64,000 nt of DNA from Hyphomonas sp. (GTDB taxonomy: Bacteria > Pseudomonadota > Alphaproteobacteria > Caulobacterales > Hyphomonadaceae). The position numbers and the translations under genes were made by a program. Position 1 is the first letter of the stretch. Every line of letters starts with the position of its first letter. The stretch spans positions 1,116,001 through 1,180,000 of the forward strand of contig NZ_CP051230.1 of assembly GCF_017792385.1 (NCBI RefSeq), written 5' to 3'. Positions 53,666 to 62,695 of this stretch are shown piece by piece. The notes beneath the pieces are model-generated. The model had not been told where the DNA came from. It was given only the letters and a program-made list of their open reading frames with translations, and searched no databases.

Positions 53666-54475
53666 TCAGATTTCGGTTTCGAATTCGAGTTCGACCGGTC
53701 CGGTCATGTAGACACGGTCGTCGCTTTCGCGCCAATCGATGATCAACTCGCCCCCATCGAGGATGAGACGGGCCTTGCGCTCGGTCAGTTTTGCCCGGGC
53801 GGCGCAAACCAGTGCCGCGCAGGCGCCCGTGCCGCAGGCTTTTGTCAGGCCGGCGCCGCGTTCCCAGACGCGCAGGCGAATGGTCTGCCGGTCGATGACC
53901 TGCGCAAAGCCAACATTCACGCCCTCGGGAAAGGTCGGGTGCCATTCCACCAACGGGCCCAGCGCCGGAATGTCATAATCATCGATATTCCTGACGAAGA
54001 ACACGGCGTGCGGATTGCCCATCGAGACCACGGCCGGCCGGGCCAGCCATGGATTGTCGATCGGACCGATCTTCACATCAACGCCGCGCACATCCATTTT
54101 TTCAGACAGGGGAATGTCCTCCCACCCCATCAGGGGCGAGCCCATATCTACGGTGATCAGGCCATCTTCTGCGGAAAACGCCTTCAGCACGTCCGCCTCG
54201 GTCTGGATGGTCACACGGTCCTTGCCGGTTTCGGCGAGCAACAGCTTGCCGACACAGCGCGAGGCATTGCCACAGGCAGATACTTCGCTGCCGTCCGCAT
54301 TCCAGATGCGCATGAACACGTCGCGCGCCACATCGCGCTCCAGTGCGATCACCTGATCGGCTTTCAAATCGTCTGCAATCTGGCGCACCTGGTCAGCGCT
54401 CGGCGCAAACGGCGTCGACCGGGCGTCGAAAATGGCAAACGCGTTGCCGGCCCCATTCATCTTCCAGACTTTCAT
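53666..54475 (-). CDS. dapF: Diaminopimelate epimerase
   Basis: DapF converts LL- to meso-diaminopimelate for lysine and peptidoglycan. The 269-residue protein has the two catalytic Cys: C68 in SACGNASRCVG and about residue 214 in GLTKACGTGACAA. It opens the dapF-DUF3617-mtaB-ftsY run. Confidence 0.97.
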   Translation of the reverse strand: MKVWKMNGAGNAFAIFDARSTPFAPSADQVRQIADDLKADQVIALERDVARDVFMRIWNADGSEVSACGNASRCVGKLLLAETGKDRVTIQTEADVLKAFSAEDGLITVDMGSPLMGWEDIPLSEKMDVRGVDVKIGPIDNPWLARPAVVSMGNPHAVFFVRNIDDYDIPALGPLVEWHPTFPEGVNVGFAQVIDRQTIRLRVWERGAGLTKACGTGACAALVCAARAKLTERKARLILDGGELIIDWRESDDRVYMTGPVELEFETEI

Positions 54476-54525
54476 AGGCTGCCCTTAGAATGTTTCCCGG
54501 GTTCGGAAAAGCAGAACTTGGCCGA

Positions 54526-54942
54526 TCATTTGGGAAGCCCGAATGACACGATCCAGCCCGACACCTGAATGACCAGCGCCGTGATCAGGGCGCCCCCGAC
54601 GAGCGGGTGAGAGACGAAGACGGCCAGAGCCACCACAGCCAGGCAGGCATAATCCACCAGATCACTCGACATCAGCCAGCCGGCCGGCTGACGCGCACGG
54701 CGCACGTCGAACAGGGTCACGCTGCGCCAGACCCGGCCCATATCAGGCGGTCCGAAGGTTTCCTGCAGCCGTTTCGGATCCCGGATCCCGGTCATTTCGG
54801 ACAAATCCGCCACCGTGGCCGCACCCAGCGCCACATTGCGCTTGCGGGCCGAGGTGCCGATCAGGCTGACAATCGCTGACAGCACCACCGCAAGCGCGAT
54901 AGCGAACAGCGTGAAATCATCGAAAGGCCCATACCCGCTCAT
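54526..54942 (-). CDS. Membrane protein of unknown function
   Basis: A 138-residue protein with an N-terminal helix (about 9-28, TLFAIALAVVLSAIVSLIGT), a soluble segment (about 35-85, including LQETFGPPDMGRVWRS), then two C-terminal helices (VDYACLAVVALAVFVSH and GGALITALVIQVSGWIVS). No family recognised. It sits between dapF and mch on the same strand. Confidence 0.72.
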   Translation of the reverse strand: MSGYGPFDDFTLFAIALAVVLSAIVSLIGTSARKRNVALGAATVADLSEMTGIRDPKRLQETFGPPDMGRVWRSVTLFDVRRARQPAGWLMSSDLVDYACLAVVALAVFVSHPLVGGALITALVIQVSGWIVSFGLPK

Positions 54943-54982
54943 GCGGTGTCATATAGGGAAGCGCCGGCAAAACGGAAGCGCT

Positions 54983-56035
54983 CTAGCGCTTGCGCGGAAT
55001 GGCGGCCCAGTAATCGAAGTCCAGCAATACGCCCTCGGCGTATTTTCCATCCTCGCCCTTGTAGGCGAAGGCCCCCGGATCCTGATCCTTCACCGCCACC
55101 AGCCGCAGGCGCAATGCGCCGACCGTGTCCGACAGCTCAGCCGTTTCCAGCACCTCGCTCCAGGCATAGATCGTGTCGCCCGCAAACAGCGGGCTCGCAT
55201 GGGTGCCGGCATTGATGGCCAGCATATGCCCCGCATTGGCCAGGCCATTGAAGGCCAGCGAGCGCGCGATGGAGATGACGACTCCACCATAGATGAGCCG
55301 CTTTCCGAACCGGCTGGATTTTTGTCCGTGCGCGTCAAAGTGCACTTTGGCGGTATTCTGATAGAGGCGCGTCGCAATCTGGTGTTCCGCCTCTTCGACC
55401 GTCATGCCGTCGACGTGGTTGATCTTCTCACCAACGGCATAGTCCTCGAACATGTACGCGCTGCCGGACAGGGCCGTGTCCCATGATGCCATCGGCGTGA
55501 AGCCTGCGAGTTCGTCGCCCGGCACGCTTTTCGGCAGGTCCGGAATGACGGCATCGGGGGCCGGCGCACCGGCATCGCGCTTGTTGACCATCACCCAGCG
55601 CACAAAGGACATGACGTCCTCGCCGCGCTGATTGGTACCACGCGTGCGCACCCACACGACGCCGGTCTTGCCGTTGGAGTTCTCCTTTACCCCGATCACC
55701 TCCGAGACGGTGTTCAGCGTGTCGCCCGGCAGGACGGCCTGCGAGAATCGGCCATCCGCATAACCCAGATTGGCCACGGCATTCAGCGACACATCCGGCA
55801 CCGACTTGCCGAACACGACATGAAAGGCGTGCAGCGGATCGACCGGCAGTCCCGGATATCCGGCCGCCCTGGCGAATTCGGCAGAGGAATACTGGACGAA
55901 CCGTCCCCCGGTCAGGGCGCGGTAAAGGGCGATGTCGCCCTCTGTCAGGGTTTGGGGCGTTGCATGCACCAGCGGCATGCCAACGAAAAAATCTTCGAAG
56001 AAGTGGCCGGGATTGGATTTCGATATGCTGGTCAT
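54983..56035 (-). CDS. mch: Mesaconyl-CoA hydratase (MaoC family)
   Basis: Mch hydrates mesaconyl-C1-CoA to beta-methylmalyl-CoA in the ethylmalonyl-CoA pathway. The 350-residue protein has two MaoC/hot-dog domains (about 10-170 and 180-345); the opening NPGHFFEDFFVGMPLVHATPQTLTEGDIALYRALTGGRF and GLPVDPLHAFHVVFGKSVPD are close to Mch of Rhodobacter as I recall it. Its product is the substrate of the lyase encoded a few genes upstream. Confidence 0.9.
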   Translation of the reverse strand: MTSISKSNPGHFFEDFFVGMPLVHATPQTLTEGDIALYRALTGGRFVQYSSAEFARAAGYPGLPVDPLHAFHVVFGKSVPDVSLNAVANLGYADGRFSQAVLPGDTLNTVSEVIGVKENSNGKTGVVWVRTRGTNQRGEDVMSFVRWVMVNKRDAGAPAPDAVIPDLPKSVPGDELAGFTPMASWDTALSGSAYMFEDYAVGEKINHVDGMTVEEAEHQIATRLYQNTAKVHFDAHGQKSSRFGKRLIYGGVVISIARSLAFNGLANAGHMLAINAGTHASPLFAGDTIYAWSEVLETAELSDTVGALRLRLVAVKDQDPGAFAYKGEDGKYAEGVLLDFDYWAAIPRKR

Positions 56036-56073
56036 ATGCCCCTCAGGTCAAAAAGGGGCAGATTTCCCCGCCA

Positions 56074-56331
56074 TCAGGCTTGAAGCCGCCCCGGATACAG
56101 ATCAGCCAGCACCTGAGCGTCACTGGCACCGGAAATCAAGGCCGGTGAGACGAAGGGCAGCAGGAACAGGGCAATGATAGCGGTCGCAAGGACCCCTGCC
56201 ATCAATTGCTGCTCCCGGTTTTCGGAAAACTCGTCGAGCATGCGCGGACCGGCCAGCATGTACGGCACGCCGAACGTACAGAAGGCGGAAAAGGCGATCA
56301 TCAGCGCCGCGAGAGCCAGGAACAGTATCAT
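56074..56331 (-). CDS. Small two-helix membrane protein, unknown function
   Basis: An 85-residue protein: helix MILFLALAALMIAFSAFCTF, a short loop (MLAGPRMLDEFSENREQQLM), a second helix AGVLATAIIALFLLPFVSPA and a short tail. No family recognised. It precedes mch by 38 bases on the same strand and follows the 38-bp palindrome. Confidence 0.7.
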   Translation of the reverse strand: MILFLALAALMIAFSAFCTFGVPYMLAGPRMLDEFSENREQQLMAGVLATAIIALFLLPFVSPALISGASDAQVLADLYPGRLQA

Positions 56332-56365
56332 GCCCCCAGCCTTGCCATACAGATGTTGAGGCTTC

Positions 56366-56403
56366 GCGTGGGAGATCGATCAAATTTGATCGATTTCCCA
56401 CGC
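56366..56403. repeat. 38-bp near-perfect palindrome
   Basis: Two 19-base arms, beginning GCGTGGGAGATCGATCAAA (56366-56384), meet with no loop and differ at one position, which becomes a G-U pair in plus-strand RNA. It lies between the stop of the ArsC-like gene and the start of the 85-residue gene. There is no T run, so it is not an ordinary terminator; a protein-binding site or a REP-like element are alternatives. Confidence 0.6.
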
Positions 56404-56419
56404 AGACCGCTATCCCTGG

Positions 56420-56767
56420 TCAGGTCAGGTCCAGCATGGCCTCGATCGGGCGCCCGAGAACCGCCTTCCGGCCCTTGATCAGGATCGGGCGCTGGATGAT
56501 TTTCGGATTGGCTGCCATCGCCACGAAGATCTCGTCATCGGTCGAATTGGCATCAATGCCGACATCCGCGGCGTTCTTGTCGCGCAGGAAGGCCCGCGGC
56601 GAGGCGGCGCCCAGCTTGCGGGCAATCTCCTTCACCTCGTCCAGGCTGAGCTGCTCGGAGGCATTCATGTATTTGCGCACCTGCGGCTCGATGCCGTTTT
56701 CCTGCAGCAGGGCCAGCCCCTTGCGGGAAGTGCTGCACCCGGAATGGTGGAGTAGAATATAGCTCAT
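56420..56767 (-). CDS. ArsC-family (glutaredoxin-type) arsenate reductase-like protein
   Basis: A 115-residue ArsC/Spx-fold protein with the active Cys at 11 in HSGCSTSRKG, KYMNASEQLSLDEV and QRPILIKGRKAVLGRP, the latter matching the Arg-containing substrate loop of ArsC. The ars repressor and transport genes are absent, so arsenate reduction is not assured. Confidence 0.88.
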   Translation of the reverse strand: MSYILLHHSGCSTSRKGLALLQENGIEPQVRKYMNASEQLSLDEVKEIARKLGAASPRAFLRDKNAADVGIDANSTDDEIFVAMAANPKIIQRPILIKGRKAVLGRPIEAMLDLT

Positions 56768-56821
56768 GATACATCCTGAAATCTGATCGTTTACCCTGAC
56801 AATGCCCGTCGCCGGGCCGGA

Positions 56822-57703
56822 TCAGGCCTCGAAGGCCCGGATTGCCTCATCCATGGAGACCGTGCGGCGGGCTTCATCAAGGTGAAGCAGTTCGGTCATC
56901 TTGCCATTCACCTTCAGCACGCCCTTGCCGGCGTTTTCCGGGTCTGCAAAGGCGGCGATTACGGCCTGCGCATGTTCCACATCATGCGGGCTGGGTGCGA
57001 AGACCCGGTTCGCTGTTTCCAGCTGGGACGGGTGGATCAGTGTCTTGCCGTCAAAGCCGAGATCGCGCCCCTGTTCACATTCATCGATCAGGCCCTGCTC
57101 GTCCTTGATGTCGTTGAACACGCCATCGATCGCCGTGATGCCATAGGCCCGTGCGGCAATGATGGTCATCTGCAGGGCCGTCTGGAAAGCCAGCCGGTCG
57201 GGTGTCATGCGCGCACGATATTCCTTCGCCAGGTCATTTGTGCCCATCACGAAAGTGGTCAGACGCGTGCGACCCACCGCTTCGGCAATGTCCTGAATGT
57301 TCAAAATGGCCTTGGGCATCTCGATCATGACCCACAGGCCCATTTCGGCCGGAGCCCCTGCCCGGCTCATCGCATCATTCAGCCGGTCAATGTCGCTGCC
57401 ATCGATCACCTTTGGCGCCAGCAGGGCATCAGCGCCCGCCTCCACGGCCATTTTCAGGTCAGCCTGCCCCCATTCGGTGTCGAGCCCGTTCATCCGCACC
57501 ACAATCTCGCGCGGACCGTACCCCCCGCCGGTCACCGCGGCCCGGATGGTTTCGCGCGCCGTGTCCTTCGCATCCGGCGCTACGGCATCCTCGAGATCCA
57601 TGAGCACCGTATCGGCCGGCAGCGACTTTGCCTTCTCGAGCGCCCGTTCATTGGCACCTGGCATGTAGAGGCAGGAACGACGGGGACGATGGGTGTGAGA
57701 CAT
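56822..57703 (-). CDS. mcl2: CitE/HpcH-type lyase, closest to (3S)-malyl-CoA thioesterase (Mcl2)
   Basis: A 293-residue TIM-barrel enzyme starting at ATG 57703 with GGAG upstream (a TTG three codons earlier is less likely). Features: RSCLYMPGANERALEKA, MDLEDAVAPDAK, VMIEMPKAILNI, FVMGTNDLAKEYR and FDGKTLIHPSQLE. The GTNDLAKE and CEQGRDLGFDGKTLIHP pattern resembles Rhodobacter Mcl2, which hydrolyses malyl-CoA in the ethylmalonyl-CoA pathway; a lyase role (Mcl1) is possible. Mch is two genes downstream. Confidence 0.85.
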   Translation of the reverse strand: MSHTHRPRRSCLYMPGANERALEKAKSLPADTVLMDLEDAVAPDAKDTARETIRAAVTGGGYGPREIVVRMNGLDTEWGQADLKMAVEAGADALLAPKVIDGSDIDRLNDAMSRAGAPAEMGLWVMIEMPKAILNIQDIAEAVGRTRLTTFVMGTNDLAKEYRARMTPDRLAFQTALQMTIIAARAYGITAIDGVFNDIKDEQGLIDECEQGRDLGFDGKTLIHPSQLETANRVFAPSPHDVEHAQAVIAAFADPENAGKGVLKVNGKMTELLHLDEARRTVSMDEAIRAFEA

Positions 57704-57787
57704 GTGGAACAACTCCTTGACCTGGCGGGACCAAATGGAATGGATTGGGACGATAAGGAACGCCCTTCAACCCACTGGAATGGCCCC

Positions 57788-58300
57788 ATGATGTTTCGAC
57801 TGCTCTTACTGGCCCAAATCCTGCTGCTTTGCGAGCCTGCCTTTGCGAAACCCATCAGCCTAGTTGAATTCCGCGACGAGTTCGCAAGCCGCGAATTCCG
57901 CTCCATCCGGATCGCCTATATCGAAACCCATCCCACAATGATGGCCGCTATCGGAGATCAGGGGTTCGAGGCCGTGATGCGAGAATGTTCCGACATTGAC
58001 GGCACCTGCCAGGCTGCCCGGTTCACAGCGTGTCGCGAACTGTCGCAATATTCCCGGCTGGAAGTGCTGGACCTTGCCAATCGCATGAATGCCGGTTTCG
58101 ACACCGGGACCTCCTATGCGAAGGAGGGTCATAATCCGGCCATCTGCGTGCGGCTGCACGTATCCTTCCGGGGAGATGATGATTTCGGTCTCCGTCAGAT
58201 TTTCGAATGGCAGCAGGCCCTTGAAGAATTCAATGAGTCCGTTGACGCCGATATCGACAGCCGGATTGCCGCGGACATGCGGACGCTGGTTCAACCCTGA
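57788..58300 (+). CDS. YbjN-domain secreted protein
   Basis: The 170-residue product starts at ATG 57788, with a signal peptide (MMFRLLLLAQILLLCEPAFA); the long open frame upstream is antisense to the lyase gene. The rest resembles the YbjN fold: ARFTACRELSQYSRLEVLDLANRMNAG, then RLHVSFRGDDDFGLRQIFEWQQALEEFNES. The function of YbjN proteins is not known. Confidence 0.7.
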   Translation: MMFRLLLLAQILLLCEPAFAKPISLVEFRDEFASREFRSIRIAYIETHPTMMAAIGDQGFEAVMRECSDIDGTCQAARFTACRELSQYSRLEVLDLANRMNAGFDTGTSYAKEGHNPAICVRLHVSFRGDDDFGLRQIFEWQQALEEFNESVDADIDSRIAADMRTLVQP

Positions 58301-58320
58301 CCCTTGTCGGCCCACCGGGG

Positions 58321-59457
58321 ATGTGCCACCGAGCAGGCATGACCGACACACATGACGAAAGCTGGCCACTGGCCGGGCATGCCGCCCCGGAATTCGACCC
58401 TGTCCGCAAAGTCTTCGAAGAGAATTTCCAAAGTGGCCAGGAGCTGGGGGCCGGCTTCGCCGTCATCAAGGATGGCCAGACCGTCGTGAGCCTCACCGGC
58501 GGCTGGGCCGACCGGAAGAAGGAACGCCCCTGGACCGACACGACACTGGTGCCCGTCTATTCCACCACCAAAGGCATCGCCGCCCTTGTTCTGGCGCATC
58601 TGGTGGAGCGGCTTCCGGCAGGATATGAAACACCGGTATCGGATATCTGGCCCGAATTTGCGGCCCATGGCAAAGGCGCGATCACCATTGCAGAGGTCGC
58701 GAGCCATCAGGCGGGCCTGCCGGGATTTGCCGACGAGATCGACCCGGAATTGTGGCTGGACCCGCCTGCCTGCGCCGCCGCTCTGGCCGAGCTTGCGCCC
58801 ATGTGGACGCCTGGAAGTGCACATGGGTACCATCCTCTGAGCTGGGGCTATCTGGTCGGTGAGATCGCCCGCCGCATCAGTGGCGAAACGCTGGGCACCA
58901 GCCTGCGCGCCCTGTTCCCCGACATTGATTTCATGATCGGCACCCCAGCCAGCGAACATGATCGCTGCGCAGATATCCAGCGGCCCCGCGCCCTGGCTGA
59001 CCTGGGCGAGATCACCCCGCCGAGGCGGGCCGCCTTTGTCAGCAAATGGTCTGCCCCCAATCGCGGCGGCGCTATCTGGCGCGAAATCGAAATTCCGTCC
59101 GCCAACGGGCATGGCACCGCGCTGTCGGTGGCGCAACTCTATGAAACCTACACACGCGGCGGCGGGGAAATTGTCTCATCCCAGGCCTTCGAGACGCTGA
59201 GCGCCGACCTTACCCACGGACCGGACCTGGTGCTCCCCATGGTCACCGCTTTCGGTGCCGGGATCATGCACAACACACATGGCCTGTTCGGACCCGAACC
59301 AGCAACGCTTGGCCATTGCGGGTGGGGTGGCTCCATGGCGATTGCCGATCAGCACAACCAGCTGACCTGCGCTTATGTCATGAACCGGCAGTCAAACATC
59401 CTGGTGGGCGATCCACGCGCCGTGCGGCTGGTTGAAGCCGTGTATGATTGCCTCTGA
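58321..59457 (+). CDS. Serine hydrolase of the beta-lactamase/class C esterase family
   Basis: A 378-residue protein with the SxxK active site STTK (in PVYSTTKGIAALVLAH, about residue 83) and a Tyr motif GYHPLSWGY typical of EstB-type esterases. It has no signal peptide, so it is probably cytosolic, and acts more likely as an esterase than on beta-lactams. The start may instead be ATG 58339 (MTDTHDESW). Confidence 0.88.
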   Translation: MCHRAGMTDTHDESWPLAGHAAPEFDPVRKVFEENFQSGQELGAGFAVIKDGQTVVSLTGGWADRKKERPWTDTTLVPVYSTTKGIAALVLAHLVERLPAGYETPVSDIWPEFAAHGKGAITIAEVASHQAGLPGFADEIDPELWLDPPACAAALAELAPMWTPGSAHGYHPLSWGYLVGEIARRISGETLGTSLRALFPDIDFMIGTPASEHDRCADIQRPRALADLGEITPPRRAAFVSKWSAPNRGGAIWREIEIPSANGHGTALSVAQLYETYTRGGGEIVSSQAFETLSADLTHGPDLVLPMVTAFGAGIMHNTHGLFGPEPATLGHCGWGGSMAIADQHNQLTCAYVMNRQSNILVGDPRAVRLVEAVYDCL

Positions 59458-59460
59458 CAC

Positions 59461-60084
59461 ATGCTGGATCATGTCGACTGGGCAGCATTCCTGATCGCCA
59501 TGGCTGCCGTAGAACTCACACCGGGCCCGAACATGGGGTGGCTCGCCGCGCTGTCGGCGCAACGGGGGCGCCGCGCCGGTATGCTGGCCGTTTGCGGCAT
59601 CGCGCTTGGTCTCTTCGCCCAATTGATTGCGGCCGCCACGGGTCTCTCTGCCCTTCTGTCCGAACTGCCCATCCTGTACGAAACCCTGCGCTGGGCCGGC
59701 GTCGCCTTCATGGTGTTTCTTGCCTACGAGGCCTGGCACGATACCGGTACGCCTTCCCCGCTCAATCGCAACAATGCCGAGGGGTTCTGGCGCGGGCTGG
59801 TGGCGAATCTGCTGAATCCGAAAGCCCTGGTCTTTTATCTGGTCGTGGTCGGACAGTTTGCGTCGCCCATGGCGGGTCCGCTCTGGCAGCAGATTGTTGC
59901 GCTGGGCATCCTTCATGTCGCCCTGGCCACCGTGATCCACACCTTTATTGTGCTGCTCGGCGCGCGGTTGGGCAGCACGCTTGAAGCCTATCGGACAGCG
60001 CCGGCCATGCGGGCAAGCTTCGCCCTCATGATGCTCGGCATCGCCATCTGGATCGCAGTGTCCACAGGGCGACCCACGACCTGA
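59461..60084 (+). CDS. LysE-family exporter
   Basis: A 207-residue membrane protein with about five to six helices and the family opening ELTPGPNMGWLAALSAQRGRRAGM and NLLNPKALVFYLVVVGQF. LysE/RhtB proteins export amino acids or small metabolites; substrate unknown. It starts three bases after the hydrolase stop and ends before a terminator. Confidence 0.92.
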   Translation: MLDHVDWAAFLIAMAAVELTPGPNMGWLAALSAQRGRRAGMLAVCGIALGLFAQLIAAATGLSALLSELPILYETLRWAGVAFMVFLAYEAWHDTGTPSPLNRNNAEGFWRGLVANLLNPKALVFYLVVVGQFASPMAGPLWQQIVALGILHVALATVIHTFIVLLGARLGSTLEAYRTAPAMRASFALMMLGIAIWIAVSTGRPTT

Positions 60085-60143
60085 CTGGCATGCGCCTTGC
60101 GTAGCCCCGGACGGAGGCAACTCCATTCATGCAAATAATCCTT

Positions 60144-60184
60144 GCTCCGGCTGCCTGCCCCTTGGCGCCGGAGCCTTTCTTTTC
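60144..60184 (+). terminator. Terminator after the LysE-family gene
   Basis: GCTCCGGC (60144-60151) pairs with GCCGGAGC (60167-60174), followed by CTTTCTTTTC. It reaches the stop of the convergent RarD gene. Confidence 0.75.
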
Positions 60185-61091
60185 AGCCAAGCCGCGCCGC
60201 GCGCGCCAGTCTCCGTGCCTTGGCTTCCCCCATCACACTGTCCACAGTGAACACGGCAAGCGCTGTCCAGATACAGGCAAAGGCCGCCGCATGGGTCCAG
60301 CCGAACACTTCCCGGAAGACCAGAATGGCGATCAGGAACTGGAGGGTCGGCCCGACATATTGCATCATGCCGATGGTGGAGAGCTTCAGGCGGCGGGCAG
60401 ACAGCGCGAAAAGGATCAGGGGCACAGAGGTGATCGGTCCGGCGGCCATCAGCAACGCAATGTCCCAGCCGCCATCGCCGAAGAGATTCGTGCCGGGCTG
60501 CCCTGCGGCCCAGACCAGCCAACCCAGAGCCAGCGGGGCCAACAGAAGCACCTCCATCAGAAAGCCTGCGCGGCTGTCAATGGCTACCTGTTTCCGGATC
60601 AGCGAATAGCAGGCAAAGGTCATGCACAGGAACAGCGCCACCCAGGGCACACGCCCGAACGCAATGGTCATGATGGCAACGCCGATGGCAGCGATGGCCA
60701 CCGCGCCCCACTGGGCAGGCCGCAGACGTTCCGAGAAGAAGATCATCCCGAAGATCACATTGACCAACGGGTTGATGTAATAGCCGAGCGACGCCTCCAT
60801 CGTACGGCCGGCATTCACCGCCCAGATGTAACAGCCCCAGTTCGCGCCGATCAGCAGGCCGGACACGATCAGCCATTTCAGCTTGTCCCAGTTCAGCGCG
60901 GCGCGCACGTCCCGCCAGTTCGCCGCGAGGCCGATGAAGATCAGCGCGGTCGGAACCGACCACACCACACGGTGCGCCAGCAGGTCCACCGCATCAATGT
61001 GCTGCATCAACCGGATGTAGAGCGGCAGGCTCCCCCAGATGCAATAGGCTGCGAGGCCCGCGAAAAAGCCGAGACGTGTTTCAGCGTTCAT
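60183..61091 (-). CDS. rarD: RarD-type EamA permease
   Basis: A 302-residue membrane protein with ten predicted helices. The opening NAETRLGFFAGLAAYCIWGSLPLYIRLMQHIDAVDLLAHRVVWS is typical of RarD, as are GANWGCYIWAVNAGRTMEASLGYYINPL and IGMMQYVGPTLQFL. RarD proteins are annotated as chloramphenicol-sensitive permeases, but the substrate is unknown. It lies 60 bases after asd on the same strand. Confidence 0.93.
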   Translation of the reverse strand: MNAETRLGFFAGLAAYCIWGSLPLYIRLMQHIDAVDLLAHRVVWSVPTALIFIGLAANWRDVRAALNWDKLKWLIVSGLLIGANWGCYIWAVNAGRTMEASLGYYINPLVNVIFGMIFFSERLRPAQWGAVAIAAIGVAIMTIAFGRVPWVALFLCMTFACYSLIRKQVAIDSRAGFLMEVLLLAPLALGWLVWAAGQPGTNLFGDGGWDIALLMAAGPITSVPLILFALSARRLKLSTIGMMQYVGPTLQFLIAILVFREVFGWTHAAAFACIWTALAVFTVDSVMGEAKARRLARAARLG

Positions 61092-61151
61092 GGCTCAGCG
61101 CCTAGCACCGAGCCATGAGACATTGCCACCCAAATATTGCTGCAGGCCGTG

Positions 61152-62195
61152 TCAGCCTGAAACGACGGGTTGCTTTTCCGGTTTCAGGACACCGCGGTTC
61201 AGAAGCTCTTCGGCGATCTGGACCGCATTGAGAGCGGCGCCCTTGCGGAGATTGTCGGACACGCACCAGAACGCCAGGCCGTGCTCGACCGTGGGGTCTA
61301 CCCGCACGCGCGAGATATAGGTCGCCCACTCGCCCACACATTCCTTCGGCGTGATGTAGAGTTCTTCTTCCGGATCATCGACCAGCATGATGCCCGGGCT
61401 CTCGCGCAGAAGCTCCTTGGCCTGCTTGGCGCTCATCGGACCGGCCAGTTCAACATTCACCGCTTCAGAGTGGCCGACAAACACCGGAACCCGCACACAT
61501 GTCGCCGTCAGCTCGATGGACGGGTCGAGAATCTTCTTGGTCTCGACGCGCATTTTCCACTCTTCCTTGGTGAAGCCGTCATCCATGAAGACATCAATCT
61601 GCGGGATCACGTTGAACGCGATTTCCTTCTGGAAGACTTCCGGAGTCGGTTCGTCATTCACGAACACACCGCGCGTCTGGTTCCACAACTCGTCCATGGC
61701 GTCCTTGCCGGCACCGGAAACGGACTGATAGGTGGAGCAGACAACGCGCGTAATGCCCACGGCATCGTGCAGGGGCTTCAGCGCCACCACCAGCTGCGCC
61801 GTGGAGCAGTTCGGATTGGCGATGATCATCTTCTTCTTGTAGTCCATCACCGCTTCGCCATTGCACTCCGGCACGACCAGCGGGACGTCCGGGTCCATGC
61901 GCCAGGCGGAGGAATTGTCGATCGTGATCGCGCCGGCCTTGGCGATCTTCGGCGCCCACTCCTTTGCGGTGGAGCCCCCGGCCGACATCAGAACCAGGTC
62001 AACCCGCGTGAAGTCGAAGCTCTCAATATCATGGCATTTCAGGGTACGGTCGCCATAAGACACTTCCTTGCCAATGGACCGGCGGGACGCCACCGCAAAC
62101 ACCTCATCGGCTGGGAACATGCGTTCCTCCAGAATGTTCAGAAGTTCGCGCCCGACATTTCCGGTTGCACCAACAACTGCGATCCGAGTGGCCAT
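61152..62195 (-). CDS. asd: Aspartate-semialdehyde dehydrogenase
   Basis: Asd reduces aspartyl phosphate to aspartate semialdehyde, feeding lysine, DAP, threonine and methionine. The 347-residue product starts at ATG 62195 (AGGAG upstream) with VVGATGNVGRELL, the catalytic Cys at 130 in NPNCSTAQL, and GAGKDAMDEL. The open frame before the ATG is excluded. Confidence 0.97.
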   Translation of the reverse strand: MATRIAVVGATGNVGRELLNILEERMFPADEVFAVASRRSIGKEVSYGDRTLKCHDIESFDFTRVDLVLMSAGGSTAKEWAPKIAKAGAITIDNSSAWRMDPDVPLVVPECNGEAVMDYKKKMIIANPNCSTAQLVVALKPLHDAVGITRVVCSTYQSVSGAGKDAMDELWNQTRGVFVNDEPTPEVFQKEIAFNVIPQIDVFMDDGFTKEEWKMRVETKKILDPSIELTATCVRVPVFVGHSEAVNVELAGPMSAKQAKELLRESPGIMLVDDPEEELYITPKECVGEWATYISRVRVDPTVEHGLAFWCVSDNLRKGAALNAVQIAEELLNRGVLKPEKQPVVSG

Positions 62196-62319
62196 GATAT
62201 TCAAGCTCCTGCAAAATGAACCGGGCTTATGGCGCATCTTGGCGCCTTGTTAAAGCCTGTTGCCAATCTGTCGCTGCTAAGGCAGACCGAATCATGGACC
62301 AGACAGGGAGCCGCGCATC

Positions 62320-62691
62320 GTGCTTGAGGATGTCATCAATCGATACTTGGCCTGCTACAATGCGCGCGACATTGACGGCATGCTCGATTGTGTGACCCAG
62401 GATGTCGTATTTGAAAACATCTCCAATACCGGCCAATCCATGCGGCTGGACGGCAAGGACATGATGCGTCAGGTGGCCGAACTGTCCGGAAACGCCTTCT
62501 CGTATCGCCGGCAAAGGCTGGTCAATATTGTCAGCGGCGGCGGCAAGGCCGCTGCGGAAATCGAATTCGAGGGCAAGGCAGCCGTCGATCTGCCCAATGG
62601 CGTAAAATCTGGCGAAACCGTCAAGGTGCGCGGCGCAAGCTTTTTCGAGTTCCGGGACGATCTGCTGTGCCGGATCGCGGATTACAGCTAG
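62320..62691 (+). CDS. SnoaL/NTF2-like protein
   Basis: A 123-residue NTF2-fold protein from GTG 62320 (CAGGGAG upstream) with RYLACYNARDIDGMLDCVTQDVVFE and ends in EFRDDLLCRIADY. Such proteins are varied, from cyclases to isomerases; role unknown. The next gene follows after four bases. Confidence 0.85.
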   Translation: MLEDVINRYLACYNARDIDGMLDCVTQDVVFENISNTGQSMRLDGKDMMRQVAELSGNAFSYRRQRLVNIVSGGGKAAAEIEFEGKAAVDLPNGVKSGETVKVRGASFFEFRDDLLCRIADYS

Positions 62692-62695
62692 GCGA

